This document shows positions 37,697 through 46,235 of a stretch of 64,000 bases of DNA, in pieces. The stretch's first letter is position 1. The number at the start of each line of letters is the position of its first letter. The notes beneath the pieces are model-generated. The model saw only the letters and a program-made list of their open reading frames with translations. It had not been told where the DNA came from and searched no databases. Made by a program: the position numbers and the translations under genes. Origin of the DNA: Spirochaeta sp. UBA5339 (GTDB taxonomy: Bacteria; Spirochaetota; Spirochaetia; DSM-2461); NCBI GenBank assembly GCA_002408085.1, contig DHQL01000005.1:17115-81114 (forward strand). The letters run 5' to 3'.

Positions 37697-37800
37697 TCTT
37701 TGCCTACCTTGGGGAATTTTTTCTCCGTTGACAGCTAGTTTAATTTAACCTAAATTAAGAACATGGTCAAAACCGAGTCCATTTCCGGAAAGATGGGATT

Positions 37801-39318
37801 ATGAGCTTTTTTGAAAAAATACTGAACATTTTCGCCAATATGGGCGACGCCGACAGGGATAAGAAACGGCTTCTCAAGGAGATCCGTAAGGACCTCAAGA
37901 AGAGGAGCAGGTATTTCAGAGTCAAAGGAAATACCGCTCAGCCGGCTCTGGCAAAACTCTTTTATGAAATCTACAAGGAAGTCGGCCCGGCTCAGGTACT
38001 TCTGGAGTCTTTGAAGGACTCCGATGCCATCAAGGGAATCGTTGTTGAGGGATTCCTTTCGGAGACTCAGATCAAGCTTCTTGAAAACCTGAGTGAAGAC
38101 AACATCCGGGAGCGCTGTAAAAACCAGAAAAGCCTGAAAGAGGTCAAGGAGAAGATTAAACAGGAACTGATTGAAATTTACAGTTTCTTTGACCTGCCTC
38201 TGGCCAGAAAGATCAACAGCCTCTATAGCTCATTGATGACTCTTCAGGACTTTATCCGTTTTGACTACTACTTCCTTCTGAAGAAATTCGACTCCATGCT
38301 CCCCGAGCGGGACTTTACCTACATTACCCGTTTTGACGGCATCAACGGAGAGTATATTACCGACGACCTGAGAGACTTTGACGCCATTCTTCCCTCAATT
38401 GACCTGGATGCCGACTGGGACACCCTTCTCAATATCCTGGCTCTCTACAGAGACATGGAAGTGATCTCCAAGGATGGGTGGAAAAAGGTTCTGAACATTG
38501 TCCGGGAGTTCAGAAAGACGAAGATCGTCAAGCTGATGATTATGTATCTTGAGGAGGACATCTCCTACAAGGTCATCCCCGAGACAAACAGCTATGAGAT
38601 AGTGGAAGACTATCTGAGCAAGATCAAGAGAACCGCCGAAACCACACTGAATTCCATAGTGGGGGAGAGGAAGAAGAACCAGCAGGATCAGCTGCTGATG
38701 GCTGTCTTCGGCACAACCTCGGTTCTCCGTATGAAGTACTACACTGAAAAGAGCAATATGGCCTTCTCCAAGAAGATCAATTCCGGCTATCGCTATGTGG
38801 AGCCCATGAACTTTCTGAAGGCCTTCTATCTGGACTACTACAAGGGGCCCATCCGGCAGGTTGTGGACAAGCTGCTGATTACGGGAAAGTGGACCACAAG
38901 CCTTGCATCCCAGCAGTTTTCCGAGTCCTATCATCAGCTTATGTCCCTGTCTGATGACCTTCTGAAATTTGACAACTCTCTGGCCGAAGAGACCGAGCTG
39001 GGAGGGAAGCTGAAGCGCCTGACCAAGGCCGCCGACAGGGACCGCAACGCCCTGGACGCCATGAGCAACGTTCTGAAACAGATTAACTCCCAGGGACTGA
39101 CCATACTGAATGACTCCATTCAGAACCTCTTTGCCATCGGCAAGAACCTGAAGCGCTGTATAGATGACTACAAGGCCCCGAAACACGAGCTGATCGTCAA
39201 CTGGAAAGAGATTGAGATGATGAGTGAGCTTCCAATCGTGGAAGAAATGTCAGATATCTATAAGAAGATCTATTATTTTCTGCAGCTCATGCAGTATTAT
39301 CTGAAAGAGGAATCATAA
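37801..39318 (+). CDS. Conserved hypothetical helical protein, spirochaete type
   Basis: 505 residues, cytoplasmic, no signal or membrane segments, rich in helices and charged residues, with repeated blocks such as KRLLKEIRKDLKKRSRYFRV, NLLEDNIRERCKNQ-like stretches and LPIVEEMSDIYKKIYYFLQL at the end. It recalls a spirochaete-restricted family of unknown function (DUF5312-like), but I am not certain of that name. The ATG is preceded by GGAAAGATGGG. It overlaps the ribosome-binding region of the small Cys-rich gene at 39323 and is likely transcribed with it. No catalytic motif is evident; a structural or scaffold role would fit. Confidence 0.75.
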   Translation: MSFFEKILNIFANMGDADRDKKRLLKEIRKDLKKRSRYFRVKGNTAQPALAKLFYEIYKEVGPAQVLLESLKDSDAIKGIVVEGFLSETQIKLLENLSEDNIRERCKNQKSLKEVKEKIKQELIEIYSFFDLPLARKINSLYSSLMTLQDFIRFDYYFLLKKFDSMLPERDFTYITRFDGINGEYITDDLRDFDAILPSIDLDADWDTLLNILALYRDMEVISKDGWKKVLNIVREFRKTKIVKLMIMYLEEDISYKVIPETNSYEIVEDYLSKIKRTAETTLNSIVGERKKNQQDQLLMAVFGTTSVLRMKYYTEKSNMAFSKKINSGYRYVEPMNFLKAFYLDYYKGPIRQVVDKLLITGKWTTSLASQQFSESYHQLMSLSDDLLKFDNSLAEETELGGKLKRLTKAADRDRNALDAMSNVLKQINSQGLTILNDSIQNLFAIGKNLKRCIDDYKAPKHELIVNWKEIEMMSELPIVEEMSDIYKKIYYFLQLMQYYLKEES

Positions 39319-39322
39319 AACC

Positions 39323-39544
39323 GTGAATCCGGACAGGTCCCCTGACTGTCTGAAGTGCGAATACTTCTTTGTGACCTGGGATACCGCCTTTCCCCGGGGC
39401 TGCAGAATTTTCGGCATCAAGTCCAGACAGCTCCCCTCCCTCGAGGTGAAGAAAGCTATGGGGCGGCACTGTCCCGGCTTCAAAGAGGCCGAGGCGGTGA
39501 AGAAACGGATTGAAGACGACCACAGTACGGATATTACGGTCTGA
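39323..39544 (+). CDS. Small conserved Cys-containing protein
   Basis: 73 residues: CLKCEYFFVTWDTAFPRGCR, IFGIKSRQLPSLEVKKAMGR, HCPGF. The cysteine pattern CX2C...C...C and the segment YFFVTWDTAFPRGCRIFGIKS recur in small uncharacterised proteins of anaerobic bacteria that are often mislabelled as uracil-DNA glycosylase. A metal or Fe-S site with four Cys is plausible. It starts with GTG 4 bases after the previous stop codon, with GAGGAA as the ribosome site inside the upstream gene, so it is translated with it. Confidence 0.7.
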   Translation: MNPDRSPDCLKCEYFFVTWDTAFPRGCRIFGIKSRQLPSLEVKKAMGRHCPGFKEAEAVKKRIEDDHSTDITV

Positions 39545-39654
39545 TTTTCCCGGTTCCGGATGTTCCGGGCCTGATTAATTATAGAAAAAAAATGTTTCCG
39601 GAGTCCGGCGGCTTAAGCCCGGATTTTCGGGATGAGAAGAATAAGAGGAATTTT

Positions 39655-40764
39655 ATGAGTTTGAATTGCGGTATCGTAGGTCTTCCCAATGTCGGTAAGT
39701 CTACAATCTTTTCCGCCCTTACCGCTGCTCCCGCAGAAGCGGCCAACAACCCCTTCTGTACCATTGATCCCAATGTGGGAATCGTCAGTGTTCCCGACAA
39801 GCGTCTGGACAAAATAGCAAAGCTGGTTCCCGCCAAGAAGATTGTCCCCACGGTGGTGGAGTTCGTGGATATCGCGGGGCTTGTAAAGGGTGCTTCTAAA
39901 GGGGAGGGCCTTGGAAACAAATTCCTGGCCAATATCCGTGAAGTGGGCATGATCGTTCATGTTGTCCGCTGTTTTGAAAACGATGATATCGTTCATGTTG
40001 AAAACCGGATTAACCCCACAGATGATGTTGAGGTGATCAATATCGAGCTGGCCCTGGCAGATATGAGCAGCATAGAGAACCGTCTTGCCAAGAACGACCG
40101 CTTTACAAGGGCCGGTGACAAACAGGTCCGGGAGAAGGCCCTGGCCCTCAAGCCCCTGATGGAGCGTCTGAGAGACCATCTGGGTGACGGAAAACCCGCC
40201 CGGAGCATGGAGATGACCGATGACGAGAGAGCCCTTGCGTCGGAGCTTCAGCTGATTACCATGAAGAAACAGATCTATCTCTGCAATGTGGACGAGGACG
40301 GCCTGGACGGCTCCTCCGAGTACGTGCAGCAGGTAAAGAAGATTGCCGATGAAGAGGGAACAGAGATTGTTGTTCTCTGCGGCAAGCTGGAAGCGGATAT
40401 CGCCGCCCTGGAAGATCCAGAAGACCGGGCCATGTTCCTGGAGGAAGCGGGTCTTGAAGAGTCCGGCCTCAGCCGTCTGATTCAGATGACCTACAAGACC
40501 CTGGGACTGCGTACCTACTTTACTGTGGGTGAAACAGAGAACAGGGCCTGGACCTTCCACGAAGGGATGAAGGCTCCCCAGACTGCCGGTGTTATCCATA
40601 CGGACTTTGAAAGAGGCTTTATCAAGGCCGATGTCTATCACTGCGACGATCTCTTTGAGCTCGGCAGCGAGGCGGCCATCAAGGCGGCTGGTAAACTGCG
40701 GATGGAAGGAAAGGAGTATGTGGTTCAGGACGGTGACGTCATGTTCTTCAAGTTCAATGTCTGA
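39655..40764 (+). CDS. ychF: Ribosome-binding ATPase YchF
   Basis: A universally conserved OBG-family P-loop protein that prefers ATP to GTP and binds the 70S ribosome, with roles in stress and translation. G1 is GLPNVGKST (residues 8-16), G2/switch region follows, G3 is DIAGLVKGASKGEGLGNKFL, the NLCNVDED/CNVDE segment replaces NKxD, and a C-terminal TGS domain (about 285-369) ends the protein (YFTVGETENRAWTFHEGMKA). At 369 residues it has the standard length. The ATG at 39655 is chosen for GAGGAA upstream and because YchF begins at MSLNCGIVGLPN; a longer frame to 39592 adds a leader not found in the family. A terminator follows. Confidence 0.96.
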   Translation: MSLNCGIVGLPNVGKSTIFSALTAAPAEAANNPFCTIDPNVGIVSVPDKRLDKIAKLVPAKKIVPTVVEFVDIAGLVKGASKGEGLGNKFLANIREVGMIVHVVRCFENDDIVHVENRINPTDDVEVINIELALADMSSIENRLAKNDRFTRAGDKQVREKALALKPLMERLRDHLGDGKPARSMEMTDDERALASELQLITMKKQIYLCNVDEDGLDGSSEYVQQVKKIADEEGTEIVVLCGKLEADIAALEDPEDRAMFLEEAGLEESGLSRLIQMTYKTLGLRTYFTVGETENRAWTFHEGMKAPQTAGVIHTDFERGFIKADVYHCDDLFELGSEAAIKAAGKLRMEGKEYVVQDGDVMFFKFNV

Positions 40765-40796
40765 TATCTGAACGGGGCCTTCGGCCTGTGAAAAGG

Positions 40797-40824
40797 GGAG
40801 TTCCTTCGGGGACTCCTTTTTTTT
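40797..40824 (+). terminator. Rho-independent terminator of ychF
   Basis: Stem GGAGTTCC/GGGACTCC with a TTCG tetraloop (one wobble pair) and a run of eight T. Confidence 0.9.
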
Positions 40825-40857
40825 CGGGCGGGATCAGTGGAAAGACTGCGAAGTGAG

Positions 40858-41994
40858 CTACTGTCCCGGTGCGGGAGGGGTGATAAAGTAGCTGTCATTC
40901 ATCATGAAATCATCCATCAGATCCGATGAGGGCATAAGGCTGTGGCCAGAGGCCTGTTTGTCGATTTCAAGGAAAATCCGGTAGTAGTACCGGGCCTGGG
41001 TCAGTTTCTCGGAAAATTCATCCTGCCTCTTGTGGTAGATCAGAAGGGTTCGTTTGGCGGTGTCTGAAAGTTCATCCAGATCTTCAGCTTCCATAATTCT
41101 GGTCAGGTCGAAGAGTGTGTAGAAGACATGTTCCATCACAGGCAGTCTGCTGCGCAGTCTGATAATACCGTTGCTCAGGACAATTTTGTCTCTGGTGGCC
41201 TCTCCCATGGACATGGTCTTTCCATCGGCCATAATCCCTTCCCACTTCCGGAATATCTCCTGTTTGCTGCTCAGTTCAGACCAGGACTCCAGAAATCCAG
41301 GAGCCGACTGCAGATATAGGTTGGCATAGTTTTCAAGAAGAACGACTCCCTCCTGGCTCAGAAGATCTCTCTTCTCCTGCTGCCACTGCACGGTATACCA
41401 GCTGATGTCCTGTATCGGCAGCGGTTTCAGACGGTACTGTCCGTTGGGGGTCCGCTCAAAGACTCTTCCGGGCTCTATAGAACTGTCTTCATCGTCTGTG
41501 GTACAGATGACCTGTCCTTCACTGCAGCTTATGAGCACTGAGCCGTCCACTCCGATACTCACTTCAAAGCTGGTTCCCATAACCCTCATAGAAGCGGAGC
41601 TTGTATTCACCTTGAATGATGCTCCCGGCACAAGGGGGGCGCTTTCACTTCTTATGGCTCCCCGGTGGAGGGTAATGGCTGTTTCGGGGTTCTGCTTGTT
41701 AAGGGTGTGTTCCAGAAAGAGTGTTGTCTGTTCAAGGACTTCTACCGAGATCTCAGGAGATACGGGAGTATTGATACTGAGCTCCACCCGGCCGCCGGCT
41801 CCGGTCTGTAGAATATCGTGGGGCTGAATCTGCATACCTTCGGCCAGGAGGGATGAGTTCAGAAATTCTCCCTGACGCGATACTGCTACATCTCCGGTAA
41901 AGGAGACAACAGTCGCATTTATCTCTGCCCAGAGAGGGGACCGGATAAATAAGAGAAGGTTCAGGTAAAGCAGAATTCGAGTAGTTTTTATCAT
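40858..41994 (-). CDS. FecR-domain exported protein (paralogue 1)
   Basis: 378 residues with a signal peptide (MIKTTRILLYLNLLLFIRSP, cleaved after WAE). The FecR domain (about 22-160: ATVVSFTGDVAVSRQGEF, ILQTGAGGRVELSI, LFLEHTL, GTSFEV, VISCSEGQVICTT) is followed by a helical C-terminal half (about 190-360) seen also in the next gene. The start at 41994 is set by GGGGAGA upstream; a longer frame to 42048 is unsupported. FecR domains sense or transmit signals in the periplasm, but here there is no anti-sigma or membrane part, so it may act as an envelope adaptor. It follows its close paralogue 112 bases downstream. Confidence 0.82.
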   Translation of the reverse strand: MIKTTRILLYLNLLLFIRSPLWAEINATVVSFTGDVAVSRQGEFLNSSLLAEGMQIQPHDILQTGAGGRVELSINTPVSPEISVEVLEQTTLFLEHTLNKQNPETAITLHRGAIRSESAPLVPGASFKVNTSSASMRVMGTSFEVSIGVDGSVLISCSEGQVICTTDDEDSSIEPGRVFERTPNGQYRLKPLPIQDISWYTVQWQQEKRDLLSQEGVVLLENYANLYLQSAPGFLESWSELSSKQEIFRKWEGIMADGKTMSMGEATRDKIVLSNGIIRLRSRLPVMEHVFYTLFDLTRIMEAEDLDELSDTAKRTLLIYHKRQDEFSEKLTQARYYYRIFLEIDKQASGHSLMPSSDLMDDFMMNDSYFITPPAPGQ

Positions 41995-42105
41995 TTTCTC
42001 CCCGGGTGAATCCACTATTACTATAAACCTGATGGGAGGCTTTATCAATTTCCCCGGGGGGGAATAATATTTTTTTTAGAACTCAGTCCTATGGGGAAAG
42101 GGGTG

Positions 42106-43212
42106 TCAGAAGGGGCTTTCCAGAAGAAAGTCGTCCATAAGTCCGCTGCCGGAGCCTTCGCCGAAGGGATCGGTCCGGCGGTCCACTTCCAGATAAATCC
42201 TGAAGTAGTAGAGGGCCTTTGAGATCTTTTCCTGATTTTCCTGGCGGCTTCTGCTGTAAAGGTCCATTGTTTTTGCTGCTGTATCCGAAAGATCCTGCCA
42301 TCCTGCTGATTCCATGATCCCGGACAGGTCATAGAGGGTGTAGAAGACATGCTGCATCAGGGGAAGGCTGGCTCTAAGGGACATTATCCCCCTGGAGAGG
42401 GTCGCCTTGTCCTTGACGGCATCGCCGATGCTGACATTTATGTCCTCTTCAATGATTTTTTCCCACTTCTCAAAGAGCCCTCTCTGGGACTCCACCTCTT
42501 CAAAGGCCTTCTGAAAGACAGGGGCACGGCGCAGATACTGGTCGGCATAGTACTCCACCGAGGCGGCTCCGTTTATGGCAAGAGCGTCCAGGCGGGCCTG
42601 TTTCCACTGGGCTGTGTAGGATTCGATATCGTCGGGATCAAGATCCTTCAGTCTGAACTGCCCCGAGGTGTTAGTCTCGTAGATCCGTCCGGGATAGATG
42701 CCGGACTCCCTGCCCTCTGTGGTACAGGCAACCGCACCCTCACGGCAGCTGACAAGTATGGATGTGTCCGGTGAGCGGTTGACTGTGAAGGTGGTTCCGC
42801 GTATTCCCATGACCGAGGACTCTGTCTTGACGGTAAAGTTACCTCCTCTTAAGAGGGCAGCCGCCCTGGTCTGAATGGAGCCGCGGTTGAGATTGACAGA
42901 GGTCTCGCTTCCGCCGCTTTTAAGGGTATGTTCAAGGAACAGAGTGGTGTCTGCCATGACCTTTACAGATAATTCCGGGGATACAGGGGATTCAATGCTT
43001 AGTTCCACATAGCCGTCGGGGCCGGTGTGAAGTACATCGTAGGGACCCAGTTCCGTACCGAAGTCTATGTCCCTGTTATCGAGATAGACACCGTTGCGGG
43101 AGACCTCTACCTCCCCTGCGATATCCACAATGGCAGCGCTTACCTGAGCCTGCAGTACAGCGGCTGTCAGGGCTGTCATAAGGATGACTATTAACAGGGT
43201 TTTTGTCTTCAT
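42106..43212 (-). CDS. FecR-domain exported protein (paralogue 2)
   Basis: 368 residues, signal peptide MKTKTLLIVILMTALTAAVL (cut after AQV or nearby), then a FecR domain (VDIAGEVEVSRNGVYL, HTGPDGYVELSIESP, TLFLEHTL, GIRGTTFTVNRS, VSCREGAVACTT). The helical C-terminal half (LPLMQHVFYTLYDLSGIMES, ALYYFRIYLEVDRR) closely parallels paralogue 1 (LPVMEHVFYTLFDLTRIMEA, ARYYYRIFLEIDKQ), and both end in an LMDDF segment. Start at 43212: GGAGG lies eight bases upstream, which is decisive against a longer frame to 43275. It comes first in the tandem pair, with an LPP20 lipoprotein gene just upstream on the same strand and a terminator between. Confidence 0.82.
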   Translation of the reverse strand: MKTKTLLIVILMTALTAAVLQAQVSAAIVDIAGEVEVSRNGVYLDNRDIDFGTELGPYDVLHTGPDGYVELSIESPVSPELSVKVMADTTLFLEHTLKSGGSETSVNLNRGSIQTRAAALLRGGNFTVKTESSVMGIRGTTFTVNRSPDTSILVSCREGAVACTTEGRESGIYPGRIYETNTSGQFRLKDLDPDDIESYTAQWKQARLDALAINGAASVEYYADQYLRRAPVFQKAFEEVESQRGLFEKWEKIIEEDINVSIGDAVKDKATLSRGIMSLRASLPLMQHVFYTLYDLSGIMESAGWQDLSDTAAKTMDLYSRSRQENQEKISKALYYFRIYLEVDRRTDPFGEGSGSGLMDDFLLESPF

Positions 43213-43353
43213 TTCGAACCTCCGGGAGAATCTCCCACTATTTGGAAAATATACTTCAATAATCGTAAAAATCAAACCTGAGGAGCCCTCCGTCCGGCTG
43301 TTTATCCGGGAAGCCGGTACAGATATATCGGGGCTTCGGCAGGGGGCTCTCCG

Positions 43354-43391
43354 CGAAAAAAAACCGCTCCCTGCAGCGAGGGTGCGGTTTT
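43354..43391 (-). terminator. Rho-independent terminator of the LPP20 lipoprotein gene
   Basis: AAACCGC/GCGGTTT arms enclose an inner CCCT/AGGG stem; TTTTTTTTTCGC follows on the minus strand. It isolates the LPP20 gene from the FecR pair. Confidence 0.85.
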
Positions 43392-43414
43392 CCGTACCTT
43401 ATAATATCCGGCTG

Positions 43415-44002
43415 TTATTCAGCAGTGGCAGAAGACTTGAGAGGATCGTTTGCGATACTTGTCTCAAGCATTTCCAGGGCCTGGTCAGCCTTGAACTCCG
43501 CAAAGGCGGCATCTTCATTTCTACTGAAGATATCAGCAACCTCTTCGGCCATATTGGATTTTTCGTAGGAAACCATGGCAAACCAGTTTCCGTCCACAGC
43601 GGCATAGACCTTCTCGGTAATGGAGCCCTTGATCTCTACATCGGCCACCTGCTTTGTGATGGATTCAACAAAGTTGATGGTCTGAGTATTGCCTTCGGCA
43701 CCGGCTTCCTGAGCATAGTCAGTCATCATGGACTGAACTCTTGTACTGACCTGGGTGGCCACGTCTCTTCTTGCTCTCGCAATGGCTGTGTCTCTTGAAA
43801 GGCTGTCAGAGGACATTTTTGCCATTCCGAGGCCGTAGATTACTTCATCAGAAACGGGGGGATTCAGAAACCAGTCGGGGAGGTCTCTTCTGGCCATGGG
43901 ATCCTCTTTTACCTCTTCTACTGCAACGGGCTCAGATGAGGCGCAACCGGCCAGTATTACCAGAGCCATTAGAGCGCTGAGTAAGAAAACAGTTTTCTTC
44001 AT
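43415..44002 (-). CDS. LPP20-family lipoprotein
   Basis: 195 residues with a type II signal peptide; lipobox VILAGC puts the lipidated Cys at residue 20. The mature protein has the LPP20 pattern: DLPDWFLNPP, EVIYGLGMA, an SRDTAIARARRDVATQVSTRV helix, IKGSITEKVY and WFAMVSYEK. Proteins of this kind are exported outer-envelope lipoproteins of unclear function in Helicobacter and other bacteria. The ATG at 44002 has AAGGAG upstream. It lies upstream of the two FecR-domain genes and is separated from them by a terminator. Confidence 0.85.
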   Translation of the reverse strand: MKKTVFLLSALMALVILAGCASSEPVAVEEVKEDPMARRDLPDWFLNPPVSDEVIYGLGMAKMSSDSLSRDTAIARARRDVATQVSTRVQSMMTDYAQEAGAEGNTQTINFVESITKQVADVEIKGSITEKVYAAVDGNWFAMVSYEKSNMAEEVADIFSRNEDAAFAEFKADQALEMLETSIANDPLKSSATAE

Positions 44003-44130
44003 TGAAATACTCCTTGTCATTCCGTTCTTCCCCTATTTCGGGGGGACGGATATGGTTTGCATTAGTTAAACACTTTAGTTTCGATGTTCTGTTCTTTCAA
44101 TATAAACAATTTTGACTAAAATCACACAAA

Positions 44131-44820
44131 TCAGGCGCTTTTTTTTAATACCTCAACTAATCCTCTGAAGTCGGGAGTCTCCAGTGGCAGCTCAAAAGCC
44201 CTCTGTCCCACATTCTCAGGATAGTGAGCGTCGGAGCCGGTCATTTCAAAATAACGTCCCCCGTTCAGGGAGCAGGGCTGCGTCATAACCTCCACCGCAT
44301 CGTAGTCTCCATCGGGAAGAAATCCAAGCTGACTTCTGATACTGAAGGTGGGCCGGTCAATGTGTGCCGGGATAAATATTCCCTCCCTCTCATGGACCAT
44401 GGCCGCCAGTTCATCGATGGAGTATTCAACAGCGCCCCCGGCCAGATGCTTGTCCAGTTCCCCGAGAATATTCTCATCCTCATCAACGATAATCTGGTCT
44501 CCCATCAGATCGGGGTTGTTGAGGACAGACTGGAGGTTTTCATATATTTCATAACCGAAGCGCACCGCTGTTTTCAGTTCTCCGAAGAGGCAAAGCAGGT
44601 GGGCTTCCTCCCGTCCCGTTACCTCCAGGCCGAAAACGGGGACAATACCCTTCCGGCGGCAGCAGATTTCAAAGGCCGGCAGGTTGTCACCGGCATTGTG
44701 GTCTGTAAGGGCCAGCATGCCTATTCCCCGGGATGCCGCCTCTTCCGCAAGACGGGAGGGGGACATTTCCAGACTGCCGCAGGGACTGAGACAGGAGTGA
44801 TTGTGGAGATCGACAAGCAT
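44131..44820 (-). CDS. PHP-domain metal-dependent phosphoesterase
   Basis: 229 residues. The first metal-binding motif is HNHSCLSPCG (residues 6-15), then LTDHN, GLEVTGREEAHLLCLF and PAHIDRPTFS, SDAHYPENVG; all are in the order of PHP-domain phosphoesterases, in the branch that resembles stand-alone PHP proteins rather than DNA polymerase fragments. Such proteins hydrolyse phosphoesters of small molecules or nucleotides. Its start ATG overlaps the stop of the DRTGG-like gene by one base (TGATG), so the two are translationally coupled. The three-gene set with the CBS-ATPase gene resembles that found beside [FeFe] hydrogenase operons in other anaerobes. Confidence 0.85.
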   Translation of the reverse strand: MLVDLHNHSCLSPCGSLEMSPSRLAEEAASRGIGMLALTDHNAGDNLPAFEICCRRKGIVPVFGLEVTGREEAHLLCLFGELKTAVRFGYEIYENLQSVLNNPDLMGDQIIVDEDENILGELDKHLAGGAVEYSIDELAAMVHEREGIFIPAHIDRPTFSIRSQLGFLPDGDYDAVEVMTQPCSLNGGRYFEMTGSDAHYPENVGQRAFELPLETPDFRGLVEVLKKSA

Positions 44821-45146
44821 CAGAGAAGCTCGTGCACCTTCCAGGAGGCTGTAAACTGGTTCTCCCTTGTCCTGTAAACGGAGATCCCCTCTTCCTTTGC
44901 TGTTTCCAGCATGTCGTCGGGTGCGGGGCGGTTGTTACAGATCAGAAGGCAGTTTATTCCCGCCAGTGTTGCAACGGCGATTGTATTTTTATGTGCCTGA
45001 ATTGTTATGAGGACCGAGTCCTCAGGGGCATTCCCCATAACATCACTCAAGAGGTCCGAGGTATATCCGTTTTTGATTTCAAGCTCATTTCCCTCGGATA
45101 CAAGGCACTCGTAGTCCAGTTTTTCCGCAAGATCCTTTACCTTCAT
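44820..45146 (-). CDS. DRTGG-like domain protein
   Basis: 108 residues with an N-terminal helix and a compact alpha/beta domain (KNGYTSDLLSDVMGNAPEDSVLITIQAHKNTIAVATL in outline), which fits the small DRTGG-domain proteins found next to HPr-kinase-like or hydrogenase regulatory genes. The domain itself has no catalytic motif; a binding or regulatory role is likely. The next gene (PHP) begins on its stop codon, and the CBS-ATPase gene ends 54 bases upstream. The assignment is from overall pattern and context, not from a diagnostic motif. Confidence 0.6.
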   Translation of the reverse strand: MKVKDLAEKLDYECLVSEGNELEIKNGYTSDLLSDVMGNAPEDSVLITIQAHKNTIAVATLAGINCLLICNNRPAPDDMLETAKEEGISVYRTRENQFTASWKVHELL

Positions 45147-45200
45147 TTCCTGTCTCCTTATACCGGATGGTCTCCAAATTTCCCGGGATGTACCGGCTTT

Positions 45201-46139
45201 TCAGTCGCTGCACCCTTGCCGCGGGGCATCGGGGTGGGTGTAGATGACTGCTTTTACTGTTGTTCCTGTTCCGGGTTTTGACTCAATGGTAAACTCGTCG
45301 GAAACCCGTTTTACATTGGGCAGTCCCATACCGGCACCGAAGCCCAGGGATCTGATCCAGTCGTTAGCGGTGGAAAATCCCTCTGTCATGGCATCTTCCA
45401 CATTCTCGATTCCCGGTCCCCTGTCCTGGGCGGTAATCTTCACACATTCGGGGTTGATCACGAAATTCATGCCTCCTCCCAGGGAGTGGACCACCAGATT
45501 GATCTCCAGCTCATAGGAGGCCACGGCGATGCGCCTGATAATCTTCCGGTCGATATTCCTCAGTTTCAGTGCCTTCTTTATCTCTGTTGAAGCATGGCCG
45601 GCGTTCTCGAAGTCAAAGCGGTGACAGACAAAACTCATCTCCCGGGAGCCGCTGTCTACGGCCTCGGATTCGGGGACAAGCTCCTCAAGACGGGTCATCT
45701 CCTTGTTCATTTCCAGAAGAAGGTGGTTGACGATATCCCGGCTGGTGATGATTCCCACAAGCTCCTTGTTCATATTGAGGACGGGAAAGCGGCCGTAGTG
45801 ATACTTGTCCATATAGTTGATGGCAAAGGAGAGGGGCATGTCCTCCTCAAGGACAATGACATTCCGGGTCATATGCTTCGAGGACTCCTCCTCGATCCGT
45901 CCCTGGTCCATGGTGGATAGAACGTCCTCCATGCTGACAATACCGCAGAGTCTTGAGCCCTCGGTGATGGGGACTCCGGTGATCCTCTCTTCCTTCATAA
46001 TCTTCTGGATCTCTCTCATGGAGCAGCTCTTACAGGCTGTTTTGACATTCCTGGTCATAACGTCCTTGATTTTGAGTCGGAAGATCATCTCCAGGATGAC
46101 CGACGGGGAGTTGTCTGTGTTAAGTGGTATGCCCTGCAT
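45201..46139 (-). CDS. CBS-pair protein with C-terminal HATPase (anti-sigma-like) domain
   Basis: 312 residues: two CBS repeats (about 22-75, VMTRNVKTACKSCSMREIQK, and about 86-140, GRFPVLNMNKELVGIITSRD) form a nucleotide-sensing Bateman module; a C-terminal GHKL ATPase domain (about 190-300) has DRGPGIENVEDA and GFGAGMGLPNVKRVSDEF and resembles RsbW/SpoIIAB-type serine kinases, with no phospho-acceptor histidine. It therefore looks like an adenine-nucleotide-controlled switch kinase or anti-sigma protein. A start further in at 46088 is possible. It heads the operon with the DRTGG-like and PHP genes. Confidence 0.85.
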   Translation of the reverse strand: MQGIPLNTDNSPSVILEMIFRLKIKDVMTRNVKTACKSCSMREIQKIMKEERITGVPITEGSRLCGIVSMEDVLSTMDQGRIEEESSKHMTRNVIVLEEDMPLSFAINYMDKYHYGRFPVLNMNKELVGIITSRDIVNHLLLEMNKEMTRLEELVPESEAVDSGSREMSFVCHRFDFENAGHASTEIKKALKLRNIDRKIIRRIAVASYELEINLVVHSLGGGMNFVINPECVKITAQDRGPGIENVEDAMTEGFSTANDWIRSLGFGAGMGLPNVKRVSDEFTIESKPGTGTTVKAVIYTHPDAPRQGCSD

Positions 46140-46235
46140 ATCCTAAAAGTTTAACCGTTTTCCCGAGTATTTCAATCTGTTTCTGAAGCTTCTGACCCCT
46201 TCATTGAGTGTCTGCCTGTCTGCCGGAAGGGTTCC

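Noticed and set aside
39592..39654. Extended N-terminus of YchF.
   Set aside because: YchF proteins begin at the MSLNCGIVGLPN segment, and a GAGGAA site supports the ATG at 39655.
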